From Clostridium sp. Cult2 (GTDB lineage Bacteria; Bacillota; Clostridia; Tissierellales; Tepidimicrobiaceae), in contig NZ_PPXX01000102.1 of assembly GCF_021655075.1 (NCBI RefSeq), forward strand, positions 1 through 64,000: a stretch of 64,000 nucleotides of DNA. Direction: 5' to 3'. The notes beneath the pieces were generated by a model. It ran no database searches, was not told where the DNA came from, and saw only the letters and a list, made by a program, of their open reading frames with translations. Positions 51,847 to 59,923 of this stretch are shown here, piece by piece; position 1 is the stretch's first letter; each line of letters opens with the position of its first letter. The translations under genes were made by a program, and so were the position numbers.

Positions 51847-52233
51847 TTATTTTATTAATTTAATGCCTTTTGTATCTACTCCACCATCATCTTGAAGTAT
51901 CTCCCCGGTGCTTTCATCTACTTTCATGTACTGCTGTCCTTTTATTTGGTTATTATATTCACTTGCTACTATCCCTCCATTTCCATCCCTGTCTATGATT
52001 ATTTTTGTTGCCACCGACTTTGCTGGTGCTAATTTAGTCTTTGTTGATATATCCACCATACTTAATTCCCTATCTTCTTCTGTTACGAATGTTAGTTCTA
52101 ACGTCAATTTCCTTTTGATTTTATGATCCGTATTTGGATCTGCGATGTTCTCTAGTACATCCTTCAATGCTAAATTAAATTTTTCTGTTAATGCTCCACC
52201 TGCAAACTTCTCTAAATTAATCATGTTATTCAT
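51847..52233 (-). CDS. Phage protein of the type often labelled replication terminator
   Basis: The 128-residue protein has the pattern MINLEKFAGGALTEKFNLAL KDVLENIADPNTD with KRKLTLELTF and LAPAKSV. Databases label these proteins replication terminator, a name I consider weakly supported. It lies in the replication/recombination region. Confidence 0.65.
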   Translation of the reverse strand: MNNMINLEKFAGGALTEKFNLALKDVLENIADPNTDHKIKRKLTLELTFVTEEDRELSMVDISTKTKLAPAKSVATKIIIDRDGNGGIVASEYNNQIKGQQYMKVDESTGEILQDDGGVDTKGIKLIK

Positions 52234-52236
52234 TGA

Positions 52237-52596
52237 TTATACCTCCTTAATCCTTACCTCCACCCTTGGATTATTCTTGTCTACCTCAAATGTATTGCTC
52301 CACCCTGCGTTCTCATTCCATCCATCATTCTTTATTACTCTAGCTTGTACTAGTCCATCCCATATAAATTTTACTGCTGCAGCTATATTATCTGGATCTC
52401 TTCTTTTATTTTTGCAGTACCAGGTTATATTAAGGAATACCTTTTTCTTTTTTGGCACCTTTTTAGCTACCCATGTTACTAGATCCGTGTTAGTTTGTTT
52501 CATGTCGTTATATTTAAGATAATGTAATTTTGCTGCATCTATAATTTCATTCATCCCTGGCAATTCACCTGGAATAACTATTGTTGTCTCTTTCAT
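52237..52596 (-). CDS. rusA: Holliday junction resolvase, RusA family
   Basis: RusA cuts four-way junctions during phage recombination and replication. The 119-residue protein begins with the RusA strand IVIPGELPGMNE and has the active-site sequence KNKRRDPDNIAAAVKFIWDG, whose two aspartates bind magnesium, and GLVQARVIKNDGW. The size is typical. It fits the RecT/Gam block. Confidence 0.93.
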   Translation of the reverse strand: MKETTIVIPGELPGMNEIIDAAKLHYLKYNDMKQTNTDLVTWVAKKVPKKKKVFLNITWYCKNKRRDPDNIAAAVKFIWDGLVQARVIKNDGWNENAGWSNTFEVDKNNPRVEVRIKEV

Positions 52597-52600
52597 TCAA

Positions 52601-52684
52601 TCATCCCCTCAAGATATTTAGGATTATATATTCTCTAAGAAATGTTCCTTTAATTAGTTTTCTCCACCTTCTCCACTTCTTCAT
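52601..52684 (-). CDS. Possible 27-residue basic peptide
   Basis: AGGAGG nine bases before the ATG and ATGA-style tight packing make this frame (MKKWRRWRKLIKGTFLREYI ILNILRG) plausible. It is strongly basic with tryptophans. It could be chance; no family recognised. Confidence 0.4.
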   Translation of the reverse strand: MKKWRRWRKLIKGTFLREYIILNILRG

Positions 52685-52686
52685 AT

Positions 52687-52950
52687 CTAATTACCTCCTA
52701 ACAATCTTTCTATTTTTTTATCTAAGCTCCTAATCAATTGCATTAATTCATCTATCGTCTCTACGTTAGAGTTTCTTATTTGGAGTTCTTTATATCCCTG
52801 TAGGGCGTTATAAATCTTTCCGTAGTATCCAACGTTAACTTTATATTCTTTTATCTCCCCGTCCTTGTCCTTACCCTTCTTTTTTTCTTGTAAAATATAT
52901 TGCATGCTATCACTTGTAATTTGATATTTATTGTCTATTTGAATTTTCAT
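52687..52950 (-). CDS. Small early phage protein, unknown
   Basis: The 87-residue protein begins MKIQIDNKYQITSDSMQYIL and ends in a helix (DELMQLIRSLDKKIERLLGG). It overlaps the 44-residue gene upstream by 23 bases. I recognise a recurrent small phage protein, without a name or function. Confidence 0.6.
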   Translation of the reverse strand: MKIQIDNKYQITSDSMQYILQEKKKGKDKDGEIKEYKVNVGYYGKIYNALQGYKELQIRNSNVETIDELMQLIRSLDKKIERLLGGN

Positions 52951-53062
52951 TTAAAATCATCTCCTTTGCTTTTTCTATAGCTTTTTTGTGTGTCCATTCT
53001 GGATTCTCAAATAATAGCCTTGCAGCCTCTTCTGCTACTGCTCTAATCCTCTTTTTATCCAT
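52928..53062 (-). CDS. Small helical early protein
   Basis: A 44-residue frame (MDKKRIRAVAEEAARLLFEN PEWTHKKAIEKAKEMILNE) starts within the end of the previous gene and has GGGG upstream. The pattern with PEWTHKKAIEKA occurs in small phage proteins of unknown function. Confidence 0.55.
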   Translation of the reverse strand: MDKKRIRAVAEEAARLLFENPEWTHKKAIEKAKEMILNENSNRQ

Positions 53063-53264
53063 TTGACATCCCCCTTATCTTTTTAATCTCCCACCAAACT
53101 TTATCCCCTTCAATTTCGATTACTTCTATCAAAACTTCACTAGTATTTGTTATTGCAACTACTTGAGTACCTAATTCAATTCTGTCTCTTTCATTAATAA
53201 GATTTATAACTTCCTCGTTTTTAATTGATTTATATTTTGAACCAGCTTTAATATAGTGTTTCAT
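53055..53264 (-). CDS. Small early phage protein, unknown
   Basis: The 69-residue product (MKHYIKAGSKYKSIKNEEVI ... VWWEIKKIRGMSNG) has alternating strands that suggest a small barrel. It overlaps both neighbours by ATGA-like junctions. No family recognised. Confidence 0.52.
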   Translation of the reverse strand: MKHYIKAGSKYKSIKNEEVINLINERDRIELGTQVVAITNTSEVLIEVIEIEGDKVWWEIKKIRGMSNG

Positions 53265-53434
53265 GCTTTTCTACTCTCCCACAGGCGATTCGCAATATAA
53301 TCTTTATATTCAAAGTTATTGCTATATTTTTTCTTTCTAAACTTCTCCCGTTCCTTTTTAAATTCTTGGTATTTTTTACATTTACTATGACAGCCTAAAT
53401 GTCTATCCTCGCAATTAATACATGTTTTTGACAT
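53261..53434 (-). CDS. Small zinc-finger-like early protein
   Basis: A 57-residue frame (MSKTCINCEDRHLGCHSKC then KKYQEFKKEREKFRKKKYS) has C-x2-C and C-x3-C pairs in the first 20 residues followed by a basic helix. The pattern is common in phages next to the helicase loader. It is translated from an RBS GGAGG and ends in an ATGA overlap. Confidence 0.62.
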   Translation of the reverse strand: MSKTCINCEDRHLGCHSKCKKYQEFKKEREKFRKKKYSNNFEYKDYIANRLWESRKA

Positions 53435-53446
53435 CTTTTATTCCTC

Positions 53447-54247
53447 CTATAAAGCTTTATAAAGTCTATAATTAAGTTCTTCCCCTTGAAACTCCATAAT
53501 ATGCCCTTTACACATTTCGAATATTCTACTCCCGATGCCTTCATCAAATGAAAGTATGTCATCAACTGTGTATTCACTTGAAATTATCATAGGAGCTCCT
53601 TTAAAGTATCTATAATTAACTATTTCAAACATCGCTCTTTTATCTGCATCATTTAACCCTTCATAGCCAGCCCTAGTCTTATATGTTGCATTTTTATATA
53701 AATCATCTATCAGTAACACTGTTGCATTTTTATATTTGTTTATTTCCCTAGCATAGCTTTCTTCATCAGCTGCAACTTGCTTAATTCTTGTTATATCTTC
53801 TCTATATTGCATATACCTAACCCCGATATTTCGTTTCATTAGTTCATTGGCTATAGCTATACTTAAATGGGTTTTCCCTGCTCCTACTTGTCCAAGATAA
53901 GCTATTGAATTGTTTTTAGATTCTTTTATTTGGTCAAACTTTTTTACATAGTCCATAGCCATAGCTTTAGCATTGGCTGTAACTTGATTGTTAGGCTTGA
54001 AGTTTTCAAAGTTTCTTTGAAGGAATGCCTCAGTTATCCCAGATGATTCTATTATTCTTTTATAATGCTTTACTTCTCTGCATTTACAAGGCTTAGAGGA
54101 AGTTATTAACCCATCTTCGTCATATATATCAACCCATTCCTTGTCCTTGCATATTTCACATTCATACTCAATTTTCTCCTCCACCCCAGAGGAATTGGCT
54201 CTTATCGAATTTAAAATTCTGCTTGCTATCTCTTGGAGTTGGTCCAT
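53447..54247 (-). CDS. DnaC-like helicase loader
   Basis: The protein loads the replicative helicase at the phage origin. From the ATG after GAAGGTG it has 266 residues. An N-terminal zinc finger (CEICKDKEWVDIY ... CKCRE) is followed by an AAA+ domain with Walker A YLGQVGAGKTHLSIAIAN (about residues 120-135) and Walker B TVLLIDDLYK. The N-terminal finger is the DnaC/DnaI-type helicase-binding part. Its first 80 bases overlap the end of the DnaD-like gene. Confidence 0.92.
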   Translation of the reverse strand: MDQLQEIASRILNSIRANSSGVEEKIEYECEICKDKEWVDIYDEDGLITSSKPCKCREVKHYKRIIESSGITEAFLQRNFENFKPNNQVTANAKAMAMDYVKKFDQIKESKNNSIAYLGQVGAGKTHLSIAIANELMKRNIGVRYMQYREDITRIKQVAADEESYAREINKYKNATVLLIDDLYKNATYKTRAGYEGLNDADKRAMFEIVNYRYFKGAPMIISSEYTVDDILSFDEGIGSRIFEMCKGHIMEFQGEELNYRLYKAL

Positions 54248-55085
54248 TTTTAACACCTTCCTTCTGCATGTTCATCTTTTCCCATTCGTCTTGGAAAATA
54301 GGCATGAAATAACTAAAAGAGTTTATGGTTATACGTCCATTTCTAGCTTTATTTTCTTCTGCTGCTGATTTCATAACCCTTGCAATAAAATCAATGTCCT
54401 GGTACTTTTCATAAACATTAACCATGTCAGCCATATCCTTACTACTACACATATTACGATTTCTAATTTGCAAATAATGTCTTTCTATTTTCTCAACTGG
54501 ATTAATCTGTTTAGTAGGATCGGTACCCACTTGGGCGACAGATTCTTCTTCCTGTTGTATGAAGTCGGCATCCATATCGGCGACAGGAATATCTTTTCCA
54601 GTTTCTGTCTGTTCGTCTGCTATAGTAGTAATATATATATCATTCTTATCTTTATTATCTTTCTTCTTATTGTTCTTGTTCTGTTCTTGTTCTGTTCTTT
54701 CACCGTTCTCTAGCTGTTCTTGGTTAGGCTGTTCAAATCTGTTGAACCCTTGATAATAACCATAGTTTAAGACTGTAAAGAGTGTTCCTAGTCTAGTTTC
54801 TTGTTTTTCAATCCTTCCATCAGATTTCAACTTATCTGTTATTGTTTTTAAATGTGATATGGAATAATATTTAATAGCATTATTTTCAACATACATAAGG
54901 TCCTCTCTTAAATTTCTATAAGACCTAAGATACTGTCCTCTCTTAACATGAATGTCTCCCATATAAATCCCTTCTTCTTTCCATACTGCATTCCCAACAA
55001 TGTAAAAAAACACTCTAAACTCCGCAACATTGTTCCAAATATCATTTTGAAAAATTCCTCTATCTATCTGAAATACACCAGACAA
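54168..55085 (-). CDS. DnaD-like replication initiation protein
   Basis: The N-terminal winged-helix region (MSGVFQIDRGIFQNDIWNNV AEFRVFFYIVGNAVW ... KRGQYLRSYRNLREDLMYV) matches phage replisome organisers. An asparagine/lysine/glutamate-rich linker (about residues 125-205) precedes a C-terminal DnaD-type domain with ITINSFSYFMPIFQDEW. The start is a TTG after AGGTGAT. It should bind the origin and recruit the loader downstream. Tandem repeats of GTTCTTGTTCTG in the linker are seen near 54680. Confidence 0.85.
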   Translation of the reverse strand: MSGVFQIDRGIFQNDIWNNVAEFRVFFYIVGNAVWKEEGIYMGDIHVKRGQYLRSYRNLREDLMYVENNAIKYYSISHLKTITDKLKSDGRIEKQETRLGTLFTVLNYGYYQGFNRFEQPNQEQLENGERTEQEQNKNNKKKDNKDKNDIYITTIADEQTETGKDIPVADMDADFIQQEEESVAQVGTDPTKQINPVEKIERHYLQIRNRNMCSSKDMADMVNVYEKYQDIDFIARVMKSAAEENKARNGRITINSFSYFMPIFQDEWEKMNMQKEGVKNGPTPRDSKQNFKFDKSQFLWGGGEN

Positions 55086-55128
55086 ACATATCACCTACTT
55101 TGGAGACCAGGAGCTCAAAGCTCCTAGT

Positions 55129-56031
55129 CTAAAATGATTCATCCTCATCACTGCCTTGGTTCCATGGTAAATTTGGGTCATCTGCAATATCATCAATGTC
55201 ATCAAATTCTGCTACTATTTCTTCTTCCTCATCTTCCTTTTCTTTAATATTTTCCAGCATTTCTATAACCTTGTTAGCTTCTTCCTTAGTTAATTCTGTG
55301 CTTAATTCTTTACCAAATGCTTGTCTCATGTATTTCTTAATTTCCTCTCCATTCATGTTCTTCTTTTCTGCTAAGTCATACATGCGATTTAACTGTTCTT
55401 TAGTTGCCAAATCCTCATCCACAATACTTGCTTCTATAGGTGTTTCATCTAGTTTCGAATCATCAACTGGCATTTCTTCTGGACTATATAAACCACTAAA
55501 TTCTTCTGGGATTGCTTCTCTTAATGCTTGTACTAATGCTACTTTCCTTATCATTGTTGCAGGCATTTTAGCCCAATTATTCATTAATTCTCCCTTACTG
55601 TTATATCTCTGGTACTCTTCTAAACTGACTGTATTTTCTAGGGGGACCTGCCAATCTTTCCTGTAAACTTTAGCCCATCCACCTACAAGTGATTCATTTG
55701 GAAGGACCAAAGCTCCCTTCCTATATTCAACTCCTTTATCTTTTTGAACTATTACACCAGCTTCATAGCCTGTACATAATTTTGACTTAGCAGCTCTTTT
55801 TACAAATGTATCTTTTCCTGTAACCATTGTAGCTGGACTACTACCAAACTTAATTAGATATGCTTCCCTCAAAAATGGATTTAAATTTTGATACTTACAC
55901 ATTTGCATAAACATTACTACTTCTTGGTCGGTAACTCTTGATGGATCTCCTGATACCAAATATCTTTTAACTATATCTTTTGATAGGGTTATTTCCCCAT
56001 TATCCGTTTCATATTTCATAATATTAGCCAT
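55129..56031 (-). CDS. recT: RecT/Bet-family single-strand annealing protein
   Basis: The protein anneals complementary strands during phage recombination. The 300-residue sequence has the Bet-type core: DQEVVMFMQMCKYQNLNPFL REAYLIKFG, then MVTGKDTFVKRAA, GGWAKVYRKDW and the MPATMIRKVALVQALREAIP helix. The acidic C terminus (DDIDDIADDPNLPW and ending DEDESF) resembles the tail of SSB. It follows the Gam-like gene by 2 bases. No partner exonuclease was seen. Confidence 0.93.
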   Translation of the reverse strand: MANIMKYETDNGEITLSKDIVKRYLVSGDPSRVTDQEVVMFMQMCKYQNLNPFLREAYLIKFGSSPATMVTGKDTFVKRAAKSKLCTGYEAGVIVQKDKGVEYRKGALVLPNESLVGGWAKVYRKDWQVPLENTVSLEEYQRYNSKGELMNNWAKMPATMIRKVALVQALREAIPEEFSGLYSPEEMPVDDSKLDETPIEASIVDEDLATKEQLNRMYDLAEKKNMNGEEIKKYMRQAFGKELSTELTKEEANKVIEMLENIKEKEDEEEEIVAEFDDIDDIADDPNLPWNQGSDEDESF

Positions 56032-56033
56032 GT

Positions 56034-56708
56034 CTACACCTCCACTTTAATATTTACAGAATCTGGTCTATCTTCTACACTAATTCCCTCTATGACTTGC
56101 CCATTGTAAGCTATTACTCGTTCATAATGTTTATATTCGATCTCTGCATCCACTATCTCTCCAGTTTCAATATTGATGAAATTCTCACCAAACAATTTAA
56201 TATTTGGGACTATATTTCCGTCTAATACTACTACATCATCCAATACTTCAACTGAATCCTTTAGCTCATTTTTATTTACTTTTTCGATTATTTCTGTTTT
56301 GACTAAATGGCTTATTCCCCTAGATTTTAAGCTTTCTATAATTTTTTCATCTTCATAATTCCATTTAGGTTGTTGTTTTCTGGTTGTAATTTTCCCATAT
56401 GGTGTGGATAATTTAAACTTAGAATCCTTTTCCCTCTCTTTTGAAAAGTATTTAATAAGTAGCCCTTCAAAGAATCCTTTAGAATTGTTAAGGCCTTTTT
56501 CTTCTTGTTGTTGCCATTCCCTAATCCGTTCTATCTCTTTATTAGCAAGCTCTTGTATTTCTGATTTCTTTTTTTCTATAGCCGCTAATTTTCTAAAAGC
56601 CCAATTTGCACTATCCAAATCATCAATAATAAATCTACCACCTACATCTGCCGCTTCAGCGGTGTCTATAGCTTCCTCTATTTCTAATTCCATCAATTTA
56701 TCTATCAC
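56034..56708 (-). CDS. Gam-like host-nuclease inhibitor
   Basis: The 224-residue protein matches the Mu Gam-like family: a long helix (about residues 35-90: FRKLAAIEKKKSEIQELANK, REWQQQEEKGL), then YFSKEREKDSKFKLSTPYGK ITTRKQQPKWNYED. Gam-like proteins bind DNA ends and block host exonucleases. Paired with RecT it would protect phage DNA during replication. The C-terminal 70 residues are extra and of unknown function. Confidence 0.85.
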   Translation of the reverse strand: MIDKLMELEIEEAIDTAEAADVGGRFIIDDLDSANWAFRKLAAIEKKKSEIQELANKEIERIREWQQQEEKGLNNSKGFFEGLLIKYFSKEREKDSKFKLSTPYGKITTRKQQPKWNYEDEKIIESLKSRGISHLVKTEIIEKVNKNELKDSVEVLDDVVVLDGNIVPNIKLFGENFINIETGEIVDAEIEYKHYERVIAYNGQVIEGISVEDRPDSVNIKVEV

Positions 56709-56723
56709 CTAAATCTCCCCTTT

Positions 56724-56936
56724 CTATATTCCTGAAACTTCTTTAAAAATTTCATATATATCTACCTGGCCTTCAATTCGTTCTACTGGTTCTACTTCTC
56801 CTACTAAATCATTGTCTTTTTTGCTATCTTTAGCTATTTTAGAGTAGCAATAGGATCCATATCCTCTATTTCTGCTTACCTCAGAAGTCAATTTTCTCCC
56901 GCACCTTTTACAAACAATTGAATAATTATCACTCAT
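56724..56936 (-). CDS. DUF6011-like zinc-finger protein
   Basis: The 70-residue protein begins with CKRCGRKLTSEVSRNRGYGS YCYSK, the pattern of the small DUF6011 proteins of phages and bacteria. Three cysteines and the tyrosine/glycine stretch probably form a treble-clef finger. It has an acidic tail. Function unknown. Confidence 0.7.
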   Translation of the reverse strand: MSDNYSIVCKRCGRKLTSEVSRNRGYGSYCYSKIAKDSKKDNDLVGEVEPVERIEGQVDIYEIFKEVSGI

Positions 56937-57005
56937 TATTATTCTCCTTTCGTTTTTACCTCTACTATTTTTATTGAATATGCTATAATAAAGATAACGA
57001 TATAT

Positions 57006-57308
57006 TTATTTAATTGCTGACCTTTTCTGGTTGCTGCCAGAACTGGTCTTTTTTTCTTTATATCTTTTTATTCTGTGATATATATTTGAATCTGTTGAAC
57101 CGTATATTTCTGCTATTTGTTTATAAGTTAATCCTTGATTTTTCATTACTATCATGTCTAAAACATCTTCATCTGTAGTAGCTTTTACAACTGATGAATC
57201 GGACACTACTGCAAATGCCTGCTCTGGTGTTGCTATATCCTCTCGGAGTATTGCTATATACATTGCTGCTATGTTATATCTGAGATCTATTGAACTTTCT
57301 ATTTGCAT
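57006..57308 (-). CDS. Early HTH protein, unknown
   Basis: The protein (MQIESSIDLRYNIAAMYIAI LREDIATPEQAF...) is 100 residues long from the ATG after GAGGTG. The C-terminal half contains a resolvase-like HTH, MIVMKNQGLTYKQIAEIYGS TDSNIYHRIKRYKEK, followed by a basic tail. It may regulate early genes. Confidence 0.65.
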   Translation of the reverse strand: MQIESSIDLRYNIAAMYIAILREDIATPEQAFAVVSDSSVVKATTDEDVLDMIVMKNQGLTYKQIAEIYGSTDSNIYHRIKRYKEKKTSSGSNQKRSAIK

Positions 57309-57313
57309 TACAC

Positions 57314-57451
57314 TCACCTCCAAACTTTCCTAATCTCCTTAACTACATCCTTGGCTTGTCCGATTATTACGTATATAAGTACTAATAAAGGTATAATTAA
57401 TATCCTTCCATCTGCTCCACTAAAAACTATTTTCTCAACTATCCTTATCAT
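57314..57451 (-). CDS. Small membrane protein of the early region
   Basis: The 45-residue frame from the ATG after GGGGGTGAC reads MIRIVEKIVFSGADGRILII PLLVLIYVIIG..., with a single membrane helix at about residues 17-32 and a basic C terminus. The longer reading frame overlaps the upstream HTH gene and has no RBS. Role unknown. Confidence 0.55.
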   Translation of the reverse strand: MIRIVEKIVFSGADGRILIIPLLVLIYVIIGQAKDVVKEIRKVWR

Positions 57452-57894
57452 TATGTCACCCCCTTGTGATACACTACCGAAAGAGCTGCACCTGCCATCT
57501 CTAGTATTTCTTTTGTAACCTCTTCCCATCTTTGAACCTCATGTTCATCTATCCTTCCATTACTGGCAATTTTAATCATGCATGGCTTAACATTTTCTAC
57601 ATCTATACTTTCTTTCTGCAAGGATAGGACCGATTGTGCTAAATCTGATATATTTATTTTAGGCAAACACCTTTGTCCAACTTTTGTGGATATTCTTAAA
57701 TGTTCATATCCTAACCATTTGGCATTATATATATCTGCCATGTCATATACTATGTCTCCATGTGGAATAGTAGCTCCAGATTCATAATCTGCTAAAGACC
57801 TTACACTTATATTAAGCATTTCAGCTGCTCCTAATTGAGTTAATCCTGCATTGTTTCTAGCTAATTGGTATATACTTCTGTATCTTCTGTTCAT
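57451..57894 (-). CDS. XRE-family regulator of the early operon
   Basis: The 147-residue protein begins with an XRE helix-turn-helix (RSIYQLARNNAGLTQLGAAE MLNISVRSLADYESG). The segment DIYNAKWLGYEHLRISTKV is a common pattern of phage early regulators. The C-terminal half may mediate dimerisation. It lies several genes downstream of cro and may act as a CII-like or secondary regulator. Confidence 0.75.
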   Translation of the reverse strand: MNRRYRSIYQLARNNAGLTQLGAAEMLNISVRSLADYESGATIPHGDIVYDMADIYNAKWLGYEHLRISTKVGQRCLPKINISDLAQSVLSLQKESIDVENVKPCMIKIASNGRIDEHEVQRWEEVTKEILEMAGAALSVVYHKGVT

Positions 57895-58061
57895 TCATAT
57901 TCACCCCCTTTAGTGGTATTATTTAATTAATGAAGAAACTATATTTAATCTTCCCTAACTTCCCCACCAGTGAGAAGTTGCCTATTTCTCTTCCTTTCCT
58001 TCCTTCCTCATGTCTATTGCCAATGCCGTTATACAAAGCCTTCCATTTATATCACATCTCC

Positions 58062-58271
58062 TTAGTAAAATATTTGGTAGATTGCATGTTCGCCAACTAA
58101 ATATTTATCCATAATAAGATTTACTTCCATATCTTTTGTCTTGATTGCAAACCCGCCCTTTATTTCTTTGTAAAAGTTTGGATATCCCTCGTTAGCTTTA
58201 GTTTTCATTCTTCCCATCTTTTCTTCTACTTCTTCCTTAGTGCCTTTATAAATAATAAAACCCATTTTCAT
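58062..58271 (-). CDS. Small early phage protein, unknown
   Basis: The 69-residue product (MKMGFIIYKGTKEEVEEKMG ... YLVGEHAIYQIFY) follows GGGATG. It has a helix and strands and no cysteines. No family recognised. The 160 bases between its stop and the XRE gene (57895-58061) hold a G/A-rich stretch without a convincing ORF. Confidence 0.5.
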   Translation of the reverse strand: MKMGFIIYKGTKEEVEEKMGRMKTKANEGYPNFYKEIKGGFAIKTKDMEVNLIMDKYLVGEHAIYQIFY

Positions 58272-58286
58272 TTATTTCATCCCTTT

Positions 58287-58430
58287 CTATTTTTCCATAG
58301 CATTTTCAGCCTCTTTTCTTCTTCTTATTGCCTCTGCTAAAATGCTATAAAAGTCTTTTTTTCTTTCCTTTATATTTTCAGGAGTTTCAACTACTATTTT
58401 CTCTATCACTGGATCAGGTAATCTTGCCAT
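58287..58430 (-). CDS. Small early phage protein, unknown
   Basis: The 47-residue frame (MARLPDPVIEKIVVETPENI KERKKDFYSILAEAIRRRK) starts after GGAGGG and is followed closely by the next gene. Strongly basic C-terminal helix. No family recognised. Confidence 0.52.
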   Translation of the reverse strand: MARLPDPVIEKIVVETPENIKERKKDFYSILAEAIRRRKEAENAMEK

Positions 58431-58440
58431 GTTATCCCTC

Positions 58441-59193
58441 CTAAGCCGCATGTTTTATATACAGTTGATTAACTATGTTTATATAAATCTCTGTGAGCCT
58501 CTTATCTGCTTCTATAACATCAAGATAATTAGCTTTGTTTATAGATGTTTTTGTTGCTCCCTCTAATGCCATCCTTTGTCTAAGATTCTCTAGTCTAATA
58601 TTTAATTTGCAGCTTGCTCTTTCTTCCAGTAGCGTATAACTTTCCTTAATAATCTCTTCATAGTTACCATTCTTAAAGCCAATCTTTCTAAGTTTTCTAG
58701 TTGCATCTCTTCTCCAGTCTTCATCCCTAGATGTAATAGTTTCTTTTATAGTAGTTACTTGTTCTTCTAGTTGATTCTGCTTTATCTCTACATTTGCCAT
58801 AGCTTGGAACATCTGATTAAACATTTGGAGCTGCGGACTTAGGCTTGAAGTATCTACCATTTGTCTATATCTTTTTTCTACCTCAATGAAATATTTTCTT
58901 ACTAACCTTCCCTTTGCATTGTTTTCTACCATAGATATTTCTTTAGCCATATCAATCTTCAAAATATAATCATGCCTTGTTACATTTTGACGCTCCCCAG
59001 TTTTGGTGAACGTTACAACATAGTCAAAACCATTAATGAAGTTATATTTTTCAATTCTATCTTTAATCCATGTTGTAAAATCTTTACCTACTCCTAAAAA
59101 TTCATGTAATTCTCTACCATCTACTAACTTTTCTTGTTTTGGATTTTGATAAATATTAACTAATCCTGTTTCCAGCAAAGCTAAACCGTTCAT
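58441..59193 (-). CDS. AntA/AntB-type antirepressor
   Basis: The 250-residue protein from the ATG after AAAGGAGG has an N-terminal AntA-type domain (KLVDGRELHEFLGVGKDFTT WIKDRIEKYNF ... RHDYILKIDMAKEISMV). The C-terminal region resembles ORF6C/KilA-C-like domains (DWRRDATRKLRKIGFKNGNY). Antirepressors inhibit the CI-like repressor or act as early regulators. It is in the lytic operon downstream of cro. Confidence 0.88.
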   Translation of the reverse strand: MNGLALLETGLVNIYQNPKQEKLVDGRELHEFLGVGKDFTTWIKDRIEKYNFINGFDYVVTFTKTGERQNVTRHDYILKIDMAKEISMVENNAKGRLVRKYFIEVEKRYRQMVDTSSLSPQLQMFNQMFQAMANVEIKQNQLEEQVTTIKETITSRDEDWRRDATRKLRKIGFKNGNYEEIIKESYTLLEERASCKLNIRLENLRQRMALEGATKTSINKANYLDVIEADKRLTEIYINIVNQLYIKHAA

Positions 59194-59211
59194 CTTTGGT
59201 CCTCCTTTCAA

Positions 59212-59460
59212 CTAATAATTAATGTTCATTTCTTTAGCCAATACTTCAAAGTATTCTTCTTCCGCCATAATCTCATTGTTTGCAACTTTTCTTGGGTCTG
59301 ATATATAAGCTGATGTCATTTCAAATCCATAAATTAAATCTCCTATCATATCATCTTTCGTGCCCTTATAACCTGCTTTTTTCAGCTTTTCAAACATGCC
59401 ATTACCTGTCATTTCTCCATCTAGAATCTCTTTCATTAATTTTTCATGAGTATTTATCAT
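59212..59460 (-). CDS. Small early protein, unknown
   Basis: The 82-residue protein (MINTHEKLMKEILDGEMTGN ... EYFEVLAKEMNINY) starts at the ATG after GAGGTGG; an upstream GTG gives a slightly longer frame. Acidic and helical. No family recognised. It is the first gene after cro, so it is transcribed first on induction. Confidence 0.55.
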   Translation of the reverse strand: MINTHEKLMKEILDGEMTGNGMFEKLKKAGYKGTKDDMIGDLIYGFEMTSAYISDPRKVANNEIMAEEEYFEVLAKEMNINY

Positions 59461-59531
59461 ATTTTCCACCTCTTGCACCCCCTTCCAACATTTACTTCTT
59501 TTTTTGAATCTGTTTTTGTGTGATAATTTAT

Positions 59532-59762
59532 TTATGCTGAGTGATTGTTTATGTTTCGTTTTGTTACCTCTAATGCGTAAAAGAACTCGTCTAATGTTAA
59601 ATTAAGTGCCAATGATATTTTTTTAGCTACTCCAATAGATGGAGTTCTATTACCATTTTCAATTAAAGTATAGAAAGACCTACTTATACCTGATAAATCG
59701 GCAATTTCATTATGTGAAAGTTTCCTTTCTAATCTTATACTTTCTAAATTTCTATCTTGCAT
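59532..59762 (-). CDS. Cro-like XRE regulator
   Basis: The 76-residue product is a bare HTH (RNLESIRLERKLSHNEIADL SGISRSFYTLIENGNRTPSI). It is the first gene of the leftward lytic operon and is divergent from the CI-like gene across a shared operator region, the classical Cro position. It may both repress the repressor gene and turn down the early operon. Confidence 0.88.
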   Translation of the reverse strand: MQDRNLESIRLERKLSHNEIADLSGISRSFYTLIENGNRTPSIGVAKKISLALNLTLDEFFYALEVTKRNINNHSA

Positions 59763-59786
59763 ATCCTCACCCCCATGTTTCTATCT

Positions 59787-59902
59787 GTTACTTTAAATTA
59801 TAGGTTACTTTCTGTTACTTGTCAATAGTTTTTATAGAAATATTTTATTATTTGTTTCTTATTGTTACTTATGTTGCAATTAGTAACTTTTATTATTATA
59901 TT
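59787..59902. promoter_or_regulatory. Genetic switch: divergent promoters with GTTACTT operators
   Basis: The leftward promoter is a full consensus: TTGACA (59825-59820), 17-base spacer, TATAAT (59802-59797) on the minus strand. The rightward promoter is TTGCAA (59874-59879) with TATATT (59897-59902), spacer 17. GTTACTT recurs at 59787, 59804, 59814 and 59864, and an inverted AGTAAC at 59882-59887 makes an imperfect palindrome with the last copy. Operators overlap both promoters, as for CI/Cro control. Confidence 0.85.
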
Positions 59903-59923
59903 AGAGTTAGAAAGGTGGTTTTT

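Noticed and set aside
57932..58047. 37-codon minus-strand frame in the gap after the XRE gene
   Set aside because: TTG start with poor RBS placement and a low-complexity G/A-rich product; not supported.
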